Source: Aegilops tauschii subsp. strangulata (lineage: Eukaryota; Streptophyta; Magnoliopsida; Poales; Poaceae). Taken from it: a stretch of 64,000 nucleotides of DNA. The translations under genes and the position numbers were made by a program. Positions 20,090 to 29,642 of the stretch are shown in pieces. Each line of letters opens with the position of its first letter. Within the stretch, counting starts at the first letter, position 1. The notes below the pieces were generated by a model that was given only the letters and a program-made list of their open reading frames with translations, ran no database searches and was not told the DNA's origin. Location of the stretch: the NCBI RefSeq assembly GCF_002575655.3, contig NC_053035.3:377619792-377683791 (forward strand), read 5' to 3'.

Positions 20090-21690
20090 TGGGAGAGCAG
20101 TCAGCGAATCTCACTGCCCTGATGGAGACGCTGCTCTCCAAGTTTGACAAAGAGAAGATCCTGGCGGACAAGCGGGCAGAGGCGCAGACCACGTTCAACG
20201 CGCAGGTCTCACTCGAGCTGAAGAGTCTGGCGAAGCAGATCGGTCTAACACAGGTAGAGGTGGATGATGTCCGCAAGGTGGCTTCCCCGTCTGCCTCCTC
20301 GACTCCGTCCACCGGCTCACAGGTCGACGAACCCGCGACGACCCCGCTCCGCTCTGCACCGACTCGGGAGGCGCCGGTCCAGCCTCCACCGCACGATCTG
20401 CGTGCCCCGCCACCTCCAAGCGCCCTCCCAATTCTGCAAGTCCTCACAGGCCCGGTCTAGGCTGCCTGACTCGTCAATGAGGGACCGTCACTGCTGCCCG
20501 TACCAGGGGCGCAGCACGCACCGTCGGGGCGTGCGTCGCCACCGAGACAGCGCGACGAGTACGTGCCCCATCCTCCGAAGCACCAATTTCCCCGTTTCGA
20601 GGGCGAGGCCCCGCGAGTCTGGCTGGATCGTTGTCTCGCATATTTTGAGCTGTACCAAGTGCCACTGCACAACTGGGTGGCGACAGTGGCTCTCTACATC
20701 GAGGGCCATGCCGCGCTCTGGCTCTGGGCTTTCCGACAGACACATACTGACATTACCTGGGAAGTTTTTCGTCGCGCCGTGGGTGGCCACTCCGGAGTAA
20801 CAACAACTTATCAACGGATCAAGAAGCTCTTTGCTTGGCGTGGCATGAAACAGGCAGTGGAGGATTTTGTGCGTCAATGTGCAACCTGCCAGCATGCCAA
20901 ACACGAACACCTGAAAACTCCAGGCCTCCTCCAGCCACTGCCGATACCTACAGAACCTTGGCGTGACATCACCATGGATTTTGTCGAAGGGTTGCCAACT
21001 TCTGAAGGTTATAAAGTGATCATGGTGGTAGTTGATCGCTTAACGAAATATGCCCATTTTGTTCCTCTTCGTCACCCATTTACAGCAGCTACAGTTGCTC
21101 GTGCCTTTTGGGACAATATCATCAAATTGCATGGCGTTCCTCACTCGATCGTTTCAGATTGTGGCAAGATCTTTACCAGTGCAATGTGGCGTGGATTGCT
21201 CGACGCAGCAGGCACCAAACTCAGTTATTCAACATCATACCATCCTTAAACTGATGGCCAAAGTGAACGCGTGAATCAGTGCCTTGAGATGTACCTAAGA
21301 TGTGCCGTTCATAACAACCCGAAGCAATGGCGTAAATGGCTTCCCACTGCAGAGTTCTGGTACAATACTACACATCATTCTTCACTGAATACATCTCCTT
21401 TCAAAGCTTTGTACGACCAAGAACCAAATTTGGGAGGCCTACCAGACCTTGCTACACACTTGCCGGAGGATACTAGTGCTGACTTGGAGTGGGCAAAGCA
21501 CAATAATGTTCTGCGACTGTAGTTAGCTCGGGCACAGAACAGGTACAAACAGAAGGCGGACCGCAACAGAACGGAGCGATCCTTTGCAGTGGGTGAACAA
21601 GTATTGCTGAAATTGCAACCCTATGCCCAGTCTACTGTAGCAACTCGCTCTTGCCCCAAATTGGCCTTCAAGTTCTTTGGGCTCTTCTCT
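20090..21690 (+). pseudogene. Chromovirus gag fused to integrase by an internal deletion
   Basis: A gag N-terminal region (20090-20460) is coiled-coil-like and Pro-rich. The gag core follows in another frame from 20563 (HQFPRFEGEAPRVWLDRCLAYFELY…). At about 20785 the same reading frame runs straight from gag (TWEVFRRAV) into the integrase zinc-binding and core domains (GGHSGVTTTYQRI, CATCQHAK, MDFVEGLPTSEGYK, VVVDRLTKYAHFVPL). Protease, reverse transcriptase and RNase H are absent. Two stops break the integrase: TAA at 21247-21249, where the family has Gln (HP-Q-TDGQSERVN), and TAG at 21520-21522. The C-terminal part is cut by the CACTA insertion after KFFGLFS and resumes at 34059. Confidence 0.85.
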
Positions 21691-21734
21691 CACTAGTAGA
21701 AAACAGGGCATAGGTCACAGGGCAGTTTTCACAT

Positions 21735-21985
21735 TAGCCCCGGTTCAGTCACGAACCGGGACCCATGGGGGCATTCGTCCCGGTTCATGAGCCCAGGGGG
21801 CCGGCCGGGGCCTCGTGGGCATTGGTCCCGGTTCGTATGGAACCATTTGTCCCGGTTCAAGCCATGAACCGGGACTAATGGTCCTCGCTCCTGGCCCACA
21901 ACCATTTGTCCCGGTTCTTGGCATGAATCGAGACAGAAGGCCCAGATTTAGTACCGGTTCATGCCACGAACCGGGACCAATGAGG
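21735..21985. repeat. 5' subterminal repeats of the CACTA element
   Basis: At least eight copies of CCCGGTTC or its inverse GAACCGGG, in both orientations and often as close inverted pairs. In CACTA elements such arrays bind the TNPA-type protein. Here they run directly up to a TATA box. Confidence 0.85.
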
Positions 21986-21987
21986 TG

Positions 21988-21999
21988 CCTATATATACC
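21988..21999 (+). promoter_or_regulatory. TATA box of the first CACTA transcription unit
   Basis: CCTATATATACC directly follows the 5' subterminal repeats and precedes a GC-rich leader, so it is a good candidate core promoter for the small ORF and transposase. Confidence 0.6.
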
Positions 22000-22371
22000 C
22001 CTCGCCCGCGACCAGAGCACTCCAGTGCTCTGTTTTTCTCTGGCCGGCGAGGGGAGGGCTTTGTGGTGCTCTAGCTCACCTCCTATGCACATGAGGTGTT
22101 CGATGAAATGCCCGAGCCACACTAGTTAAGCTTTGTCCTCTCGAAGCTCGACCTCAAAACTCCATTTTCCTCGAGATTTGTCTAGGTTTAGCGGCCCGTC
22201 ACGTCCCATTCCCGTCTTCACCGCCGTCGACCGCCCGAGCCGATCTCGTCGCCGGCACCACCGTGGTGAGCCTCTTGTTCTTATCTTCTTTTTGAAAGAA
22301 AAAAATTATTACTTTAGATAGATACTTGTCTAATTTTCTTACTATTTTATTCCTTCTTATTACATAGTGCG

Positions 22372-22819
22372 ATGGTTTTGGTATCCGCCCCCGTCGGCCC
22401 TCGTCCTGTCTATGATTCGGATGTGGTATATATTATCTTTTTATAACTATTTGATTCATTTATTGTTTATGACAAATATATCGACCAGCGTGACATAGAT
22501 TTTATTTATCTAGGAGATGGTTGAACCGGAAATTCTAACCGACCCTATTGTCGAGAGGTTAAATTTAGTTGAAGAAGAAAACAATTACTTGAAGGAAAAA
22601 ATAAAAAAAATTGAGGAGGAGAAGATGATATTGGAGTTGCATGTTGCGGATGTCGTCGATGATCACAAGATCAAGATGGATGCAATGCGCTTGAAGATTA
22701 GAAAGATTAGAAAATATGCCATTCATATCGAGGCTTGGTATCATTATGTCGTTGGATCAATTGTTACCTTGGTTGCGATTATGATCGCATTTGTTTTCGC
22801 ATTGAAATATTTTACATAG
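22372..22819 (+). CDS. Small coiled-coil, tail-anchored protein of the CACTA element
   Basis: Two exons, 22372-22425 and 22514-22819 (intron GT at 22426, AG before 22514), give a 119-residue protein. An acidic N-terminus (residues 1-35) is followed by a charged, heptad-like segment (VERLNLVEEENNYLKEKIKK onwards, about 30-75) predicted to form a coiled coil, then a C-terminal hydrophobic helix (VVGSIVTLVAIMIAFVFALKYF, about 95-117) with only two residues after it, as in tail-anchored proteins. Similar small ORFs are commonly annotated next to transposase genes in wheat CACTA elements; their function is not known to me. Unlike the neighbouring transposase, it is intact. Confidence 0.6.
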
Positions 22820-23004
22820 TTTCAATGTATGGTTTAATTAATTAGATGCTCTGAAGAGCTATATATATGTTGTTAGATGAGAACTATGTATGTACTTTGG
22901 TTCTAATGTGATGATGAACTTCTATTAATTTGGTCACTTAATTATCTATTCATGATGTTCTGTAATGGTTTTTTGACACACTTAATTATATATAATGCAT
23001 GCAG

Positions 23005-26000
23005 ATGAACCGGTAATGGATGTACGGTGACAGACACACCTCCGAGTACATTAAGGGCGTGCATGATTTTCTCGAAGTGGCTGAGGCAAACAAGCAGAAT
23101 GGTTTTATGTGTTGTCCATGCCCTACATGTGGGAATACGAAGTCTTACTCTGACCGGAAAATCCTTCACGCCCACCTGCTTTACAAGGGTTTCATGCCAC
23201 ACTATAATGTTTGGACGAGGCACGGAGAAATGGGGGTTATGATGGAAGAAGGCGAAGAAGAAGAGGACGATGACAACTATGTGCCCCCTGAATACGGTGA
23301 TGCTGCAACGGGGGAAGCTGCTGAAGATCAAGAGGAACCAGACGATGTGCCCAATGATGCTGCAAGGGGGAAGCTGCTGAAGATCAAGAGGAACCAGTGC
23401 CCGATGATGATGATCTCCGCCGGGTCATTGTCGATGCAAGGACGCAATGCGAAAGTCAAAAGGAGAAGCTGAAGTTCGATCGCATGTTAGAGGATCACAA
23501 AAAAGGGTTGTACCCCAATTGCGAAGATGGCAACACAAAGCTCGGTACCGTACTGGAATTGCTGCAGTGGAAGGCAGAGAATGCTGTGCCTGACAAAGGA
23601 TTTGAGAAGCTATTGAAAATATTAAAGAAGAAGCTTCCAAAGGATAACGAATTGCCCGACAGTACATACGCAGCAAAGAAGGTCGTATGCCCTCTAGGAT
23701 TGGAGGTGCAGAAGATACATGCATGCCCTAATGACTGCATCCTCTACCGCGGTGCGTACAAGGATCTGAACGCATGCCCGGTATGCGGTGCATTGCGGTA
23801 TAAGATCAGACGAGATGACCCTGGTGATGTTGACGGCGAGCCCCCAGGAAGAGGGTTCCTGCGAAGGTGATGTGGTATGCTCCTATAATACCACGGTTGA
23901 AACGTCTGTTCAGAAACGAAGAGCATGCCAAGTTGATGCGATGGCACAGTGAGGACCGTAAGAAAGACGGGAAGTTGAGAGCACCCGCTGACGGGTCGCA
24001 GTGGAGAAAAATCGAGAGAAAGTACTGGGCTGAGTTTGCAGCTGACCCAAGGAACGTATGGTTTGGTTTAAGCGCGGATGGCATTAATCCTTTCGGGGAG
24101 CAGAGCGGCAATCACAGCACCTGGCCCGTGACTCTATGTATGTATAACCTTCTCCTTGGATGTGCATGAAGCGGAAGTTCATTATGATGCCAGTTCTCAT
24201 CCAAGGCCCTAAGCAACCCGGCAACGACATTGATGTGTACCTAAGGCTATTAGTTGAAGAATTTTTACAGCTGTGGAATGGAAACGGTGTACGTACGTGG
24301 GATGAGCACAAACAGGAGGAATTTAACCTGCACGCGTTGCTGTTTGTAACCATCAACGATTGGCCCGCTCTCAGTAACCTTTCAGGACAGACAAACAAGG
24401 GATACCACGCATGCACGCACTGTTTAGATGACACTGAAAGTATATACCTGGACAAAAGCAGGAAGAATGTGTACCTGGGCCATCGTCGATTTCTTCCGAC
24501 CAACCATCAATGTCGAAAGAAAGGCAAGCATTTCAAAGGCGAGGCAGATCACCGGAAGAAGCCCGCCATGCGTATCGGTGATCACGTACTTGCTATGGTC
24601 AATGATTTACACGTAATCTTTGGAAAGGGTCCCGGCGGACTAGCTGTTCCGAATGACGTTGAGGGACACGCACCCATGTGGAAGAAGAAATCTATATTTT
24701 GGGACCTACCCTACTGGAAAGAGCTAGAGGTCCGCTCTTCAATCGACGTGATGCACGTGACGAAGAACCTTTGCGTGAACCTGCTAGGCTTCTTGGGCGT
24801 GTATGGGAAGACAAAAGATACACCTGAGGCACGGGAGGACCTGCAACGTTTGCACGAAAAAGACGGCATGCCTCCGAAGCAGTATGAAGGTCCTGCCAGC
24901 TACGCTCTTACGAAAGAAGAGAAAGAAATCTTCTTTGAATGCCTGCTCAGTATGAAGGTCCCGACTGGCTTCTCGTCGAATATAAAGGAAATAATAAATA
25001 TGCCAGAGAAAAAGTTCCATAACCTAAAGTCTCATGACTGCCACGTGATTATGACGCAACTGCTTCCGGTTGCATTGAGGGGGCTTCTACCGGAAAACGT
25101 CCGATTAGCCATTGTGAAGCTATGTGCATTCCTCAATGCAATCTCTTAGAAGGTGATCGATCCAGAAATCATACCAAGGCTAAGGAGTGATGTGGCGCAA
25201 TGTCTTGTCAGTTTCGAGCTGGTGTTCCCACCATCCTTCTTCAATATCATGACGCACGTCCTAGTTCATCTAGTCGACGAGATTGTCATTCTGGGGCCCG
25301 TATTTCTACACAATATGTTCCCCTTTGAGAGGTTCATGGGAGTCCTAAAGAAATATGTCCGTAACCGCGCTAGGCCAGAAGGAAGCATCTCCATGGGCCA
25401 TCAAACAGAGGATGTCATTGGGTTTTGTGTTGACTTCATTCCTGGTCTTAAGAAGATAGGTCTCCCTAAATCGCGGTATGAGAGGAGACTGACTGGAAAA
25501 GGCACGCTTGGAGGGGGAACTCAATAATATGCAGGGACGGATATTCTTGGTCTGAAGCACACTACACAGTTCTACAGAACTCTACCTTGGTGACCCCGTA
25601 TGTCGATGAACACAAGAACAGTCTGCGCTCCAAACACCCGGAGCAGTGTGACGACTGGATTACATGTGAACACATCAGGACTTTCAGCAGTTGGTTGGAA
25701 ACACGTCTCAGAGGTGACACCACTGTTTGTGATGAGTTGTACTCGTGTCCAGGGGACCATCTTCGACTGTATTGACTTACAAAGGATACGAGATAAATGG
25801 GAATACATTTTACACGATCGCCCAAGATCAAAAGAGCACCAACCAAAACAGCGGTGTCCGCTTTGATGCAGCAACCGAGAGGGGAAAGGACACATATTAT
25901 GGTTACATAATGGACATATGGGAACTTGACTACGGACATGATTTTAAGGTCCCTCTGTTTAAGTGCAAATGGGTCAATCTGTCAGGAGGCGGGGTACAGG

Positions 26001-26362
26001 TAGACCCACAGTACGGAATGACAACAGTGGATCTGAACAATCTTGGGTACACTGACGAACCGTTCGTCCTAGCCAATGATGTGGCACAGGTTATCTATGT
26101 GAAGGACATGTCTACCAGACCGAGGAAAAGAAAAGATAAGGAAGCGAATACATCATACGATGAGCCAAAGCGGCACATAGTTCTTTCAGGAAAAAGGGAC
26201 ATTGTGGGAGTGAAGGGCAAGACAGACATGTCTGAAGATTATGAAAAGTTTCATGAAATTCCTCCCTTCAAAGTCAAGGCTGACCCAAGCATCCTGATAA
26301 ACGATGAAGATTATCCATGGTTATGGCGCAATAAGCAAATGACACAAGTGAAGAAAAAGTGA
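23005..26362 (+). pseudogene. TNPD-type CACTA transposase, multiply broken
   Basis: The order of parts is that of plant En/Spm TNPD transposases: an N-terminal transposase-associated zinc region (DFLEVAEANKQ, CCPCPTCGN), a Cys-rich stretch (CPNDCILYRGAYKDLNACPVCG), the catalytic Transposase_21 region (GLSADGINPFG, IDVMHVTKNLCVNLLG), a DUF4218-like region (LVHLVDEIVILGPVFLHNMFPFERFMGVLK) and a DUF4216-like C-terminus (VPLFKCKWV). Disruptions: an in-frame TAA at 23014-23016 four codons after the likely start, 1-nt losses near 23362, 23846, 24150 and 25750, a 2-nt gain near 25515, and a CAG-to-TAG-type stop at 25147-25149. It cannot make transposase, so movement would need a factor in trans. Confidence 0.93.
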
Positions 26363-26552
26363 AGACTTTCTCCCGCGACTAGTATGATGATACCATGCCA
26401 ACTTTGTAATAGACGAGTATGATACCATTGTCCGTTTTGTACAAGAAGTGCATCTAGTTTTTGCCGTAACCCTCTCAACTTTCTTGCACATGCTATGTGG
26501 ATGAAATGATGATACCATGCCAACTTTCAACCTTTTCAGAGTTCATTTGAAA
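26363..26552. other. 3' flank of the transposase pseudogene
   Basis: Contains a short duplication: ATGATGATACCATGCCAACTTT occurs near 26383 and again near 26506. This is likely 3' UTR sequence. Confidence 0.45.
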
Positions 26553-26860
26553 TGCTTTATAAGCCCTGAGTGCAAAGAGGTTAGGCCCGTAAGCCTGCTT
26601 TAGAGAGGAGCTCGACAGCTCAGGCGCACCGCACCTTATAAACAGGTGCGGCTCTCTCTTAGCTAGCGAGGTGGGACTAAACTCACCACCACGCCGCTGT
26701 GCAAGGCCATTGGTCCCGGTTGGTGGCACGAACCGGGACCAATTCCACCCTTTGGTCCCTGTTGGTGCCACGAACCGGTACTAATGAGGCTGTGGCCCCA
26801 CGAGCACCTTTAGTACCTGTTCGTGGCACGAACCGGTACTAGAGTTTCTTACTAGCTAAG
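26553..26860. repeat. Internal promoter/subterminal-like module, copy 1
   Basis: A segment running from GGCCCGTAAGCCTG through GAGAGGAGCTCGA, TTATAAAC, TAGCGAGGTGGGACTAAACT to CGGTT-type repeats. It is repeated with the same order at 27550-27890. A third, inverted part (GCCCTGAGTGCA, TTTATAAG, AGTCCCACCTC…) lies at 26868-26925. These modules lie between the two genes of the element. Confidence 0.7.
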
Positions 26861-26936
26861 CAGTTTTTTAGTCCCACCTCACTAGCTGAGAGGCACTAGG
26901 AGCGGTTTATAAGCCCTGAGTGCAGAGACGATGAAG

Positions 26937-27069
26937 AAGAGGCGCAATGCTCACGTTGCTTAGCTTCAAGCCTTGAGGAATAAGGTAGACTGCATCGAGC
27001 TATATATGTGCAGTGCAGTCTACACTATTCCGAAAGGCTTGAAGCAAATCAACGCGCATTGCGCCTCTT
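26937..27069 (+). ncRNA. Candidate miRNA-like foldback in the CACTA element
   Basis: The sequence folds into one long hairpin. The 5' arm (26937-about 27000) contains GAGGCGCAATGC, then GCTTCAAGCC, GGAATA and TAGACTGCA. The 3' arm (about 27010-27069) contains their complements in reverse order: TGCAGTCTA, TATTCC, GGCTTGAAGC, GCATTGCGCCTC. The ~58-bp stem has only a few mismatches and small bulges, with a loop of about 10-15 nt, and is followed by a T-run. Length and pairing fit a plant miRNA or siRNA-generating precursor. By analogy, rice miR820 is encoded in CACTA elements, but this sequence is not one I recognise. Expression is not shown. Confidence 0.5.
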
Positions 27070-27549
27070 TTTTATTTTTAATCATTAAAAGCAAAAAGAA
27101 TTTTCATAAAGAACTTTTTTTGATAGAAACTTTAATAGCAGAAAGAATTATCATAAAGTAAAATAAATAAGTAATTAGAAACAAAATAAAATAAATAAGT
27201 TTTTTGTTGTAAGTAGAAACAAAACAAAATAAATATAGCAAAAAAGAAAACAAAAAAATTAAATACAGCAAAAAGAATTTTCATAAAGAACTAATGGCAC
27301 TAATAGAAAGTTTATATGTTTTCTAAAACTAATGGCACTAACAGACAGTTTATAATTTTGCTGACCTAAAAGCAAAAAGAATTAAAAAATAAAGCAAAAA
27401 ACAAAAGAAAATAAATAATGCAAAAAACAGAACAAAAAACTGGATTTTTTTTTAAAAACTGCCACCTATTGGGCCACCACGGCCTGAATACGACTAGAAA
27501 CCCAACCTGGGCCAGGATTCAGGCCCGCAGAAGGCCCAATAGGCCAACA
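27070..27549. other. A-rich stretch, no gene
   Basis: Strongly A-rich DNA with repeated AAAATAAATAAGT, GCAAAAAGAATTTTCATAAAG and GGCACTAA motifs in loose tandem. No coding feature. Confidence 0.6.
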
Positions 27550-27892
27550 GACAGCACAGTGTGACATTAGGCCCGTAAGCCTGCATTTGAGAGGAGCTCG
27601 AGAGGGCAGCCGCAGTGGGGCTTATAAACCACTCCGAGCCCCTCTCAACTAGCGAGGTGGGACTAAACTTTTGGCCGCGGGCAGCGCAAGGCCTTTGGTC
27701 CCGGTTGGTGGCACCAACCGGGACCAATGCCCCCCCCTTTAGTCCCGGTTGGTGCCACCAACCGGGACCAAAGGCCGCCGCTTCCCGCCCTTTGGGCTGC
27801 TGAAAAGAGGCCTTTGGTCCCGGTTGGTGGCACCAACCGGGACTAATGCCCACCTTTAGTCCCGGTTGGTGCCACGAACCGGGACTAAAGGC
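27550..27892. repeat. Internal promoter/subterminal-like module, copy 2
   Basis: A direct repeat of the module at 26553-26860, ending in about four inverted pairs of the type GTCCCGGTTGGTGG/CCAACCGGGAC. It runs into CTATATAAG at 27897, so it serves the second transcription unit as the 5' subterminal repeats serve the first. Confidence 0.75.
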
Positions 27893-27895
27893 TTT

Positions 27896-27905
27896 GCTAT
27901 ATAAG
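27896..27905 (+). promoter_or_regulatory. TATA box of the second CACTA transcription unit
   Basis: GCTATATAAGTCC follows the repeat module and precedes a GC-rich leader (27940-28270), a likely untranslated first exon. The many overlapping open frames in the leader reflect its composition of over 75% GC. Confidence 0.6.
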
Positions 27906-28282
27906 TCCACACTTAGGAAATTTTCGACATACCTCGCCAGTTGCCCCCGACGCCGCCAGGCTGCCCGTGCTCGCCGTCGCCGCCCGCTCCTCATCGCCGT
28001 CGCCCCGCGCCCTTACCTCGACGGGTCGCCGCCCGGTGCTCGTCGCCGTCGCCCTGCACCCACGCGCCGCCCCGCCTCGTGCTCCCCTGCTCGCGCGCGC
28101 CGCATCGGCGCCCCAAGCCCCCCTGCCCGGCCCGCGCGTGCTCGCCGGCGCCCTCGCCGCCCCCGCCCCGTCCCGGCCCCGCGCGCCGGCGCCCTCGCCG
28201 CCCCCGCCCCCGCCGTCGCCATCGTCCTAGCCGCCCCCGCTGTGAGAGCCGCCGCCCCGGCTCTGTTTTTTTATTAGTTTAA

Positions 28283-28554
28283 TTTTTTTGTTCATATGTG
28301 ATGTATATGTGTATGTGGCTATAATGTATATGTGAACAAAAAAAATTGTATGTATGTAGATGTTCAAAATGTATGAATATATATGTCAAAAATGTTTTTT
28401 TGTTCATAGAAAGTTTTTGTTCATATATAGAAAGTTTTTATATATGACAATGGATATATATTCGATATATATGAGAAATGATGATCCACATGGAAAAGTT
28501 TTATATATGCAAAAGTTACAATTTTAGAAAAGTTTTATATATCTAGCTAGGAAG
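28283..28554. other. AT-rich intron-like stretch
   Basis: TATATG- and TTTTTGTTCATA-rich sequence between the GC-rich leader and the inverted purine/pyrimidine tract; presumably intron. Confidence 0.45.
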
Positions 28555-28860
28555 GGAAGAAGAAGAAAAAGAAGGATAGGAAAGAAGAAAATAAGAAGAG
28601 GAAAGAAAGAAGAAGAGGAGAGGAAGAAGAGGAGATATAAATAAGAAGAGGAAAAAAGAAGAAAAAGAAGAGGAGAAGAAGAAAGGAATAGAGGAGAAGA
28701 AGAAAAATAGAAAAGAAAAAAAATAGAAAATATTCTATTTTTCTTCTTCTCCTCTATTCCTTTCTTCTTCTCCTCTTTTTTTTCTTCTTTTTTTTTCTTC
28801 TTTTTTTCTTCAATCCTCTCCTCTATTCCTTTCTTCTTCTCTCCTCTTTTTATTTCTTCT
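28555..28860. repeat. Purine/pyrimidine inverted repeat with 42-bp perfect arms
   Basis: About 170 bp almost entirely purine (GAAGAA/GAGGA) is followed by about 125 bp almost entirely pyrimidine. Within it, 28669-28710 and 28735-28776 are perfect reverse complements of 42 bp, with a 24-nt spacer. As RNA this would be a very stable hairpin; as DNA it could form a cruciform or triplex. Confidence 0.92.
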
Positions 28861-28894
28861 TCGTTTTCTTATGTTTTATCGGGTCTGTCGTCGT

Positions 28895-29395
28895 CGATAT
28901 ATACCCCTCCCGATAACTTCAACACGAGGGGGGATAACTTCAACACGAGGGGGGGTCGATATACCCCCTCCCCGATAACATTATTTTCCCGTGTATATAT
29001 GTCGTCGTTGTCGATATAACCCCCTCCTGATAACTTCAACACGTGGGGGGGGGGTCGATATACCCCCTCCCCGATAACATTATTTTCCCGTGTATGTATG
29101 TTGTCGTTGTCGATATTACCCCCTCCCGATAACTTCAACACGAGGGGGGATAACTTCAACACGAGGGGGGGTCGATATACCCCCTCCTCGATAACATTAT
29201 TTTCCCGTGTATGTATGTCGTCGTTGTCGATATAAAACCCCCTCCCGATAACTTCAACACGTGGGGGGGGGGGTCGATATATACCCCCTCCCCGATAACA
29301 TTATTTTCCCGTGTATGTATGTCGTCGTTGTCGATATATATAACTCCCTCCCAGATAACTTCGACATGATGGACGGTCGATATGTATACCCCCTC
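28895..29395. repeat. Minisatellite of about 100-118 bp units
   Basis: About five units with the order CCCCCTCCCGATAACTTCAACACG, a G-run, GTCGATATACCCCCTCC, CCGATAACATTATTTTCCCG, TGTATGTATGTCGTCGTTG. The motif CGATAACATTATTTTCCCG recurs near 28973, 29072, 29190 and 29295. It lies in the 5' part of the second gene. Confidence 0.85.
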
Positions 29396-29642
29396 TCGAC
29401 CGTGATAACTTATACCACGGGAGCACCCCCCGGCCCTCTCGCTCGACCAAAACTCTCGAGGACACCCAAACCCTAGAAAAAAACGATGTCGGTCTCCTAC
29501 CCCCTCCCGCCGCGCCCCTACCCTTGAAGCGTTGCCTAGGCCACCCCAAACCCGGAATAAGCTAGGTCTACGTTTGCACTAATATATCCACCTGCTGTCA
29601 TGTTTGTGTAATAATTGCCATGTTGTAATATTTGCAGAAATA

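Noticed and set aside
27941..28282. Several overlapping long open frames in the CACTA second leader
   Set aside because: All frames on both strands are open because of extreme GC content. The proteins are Pro/Arg/Ala-rich without motifs, so this is treated as an untranslated leader.
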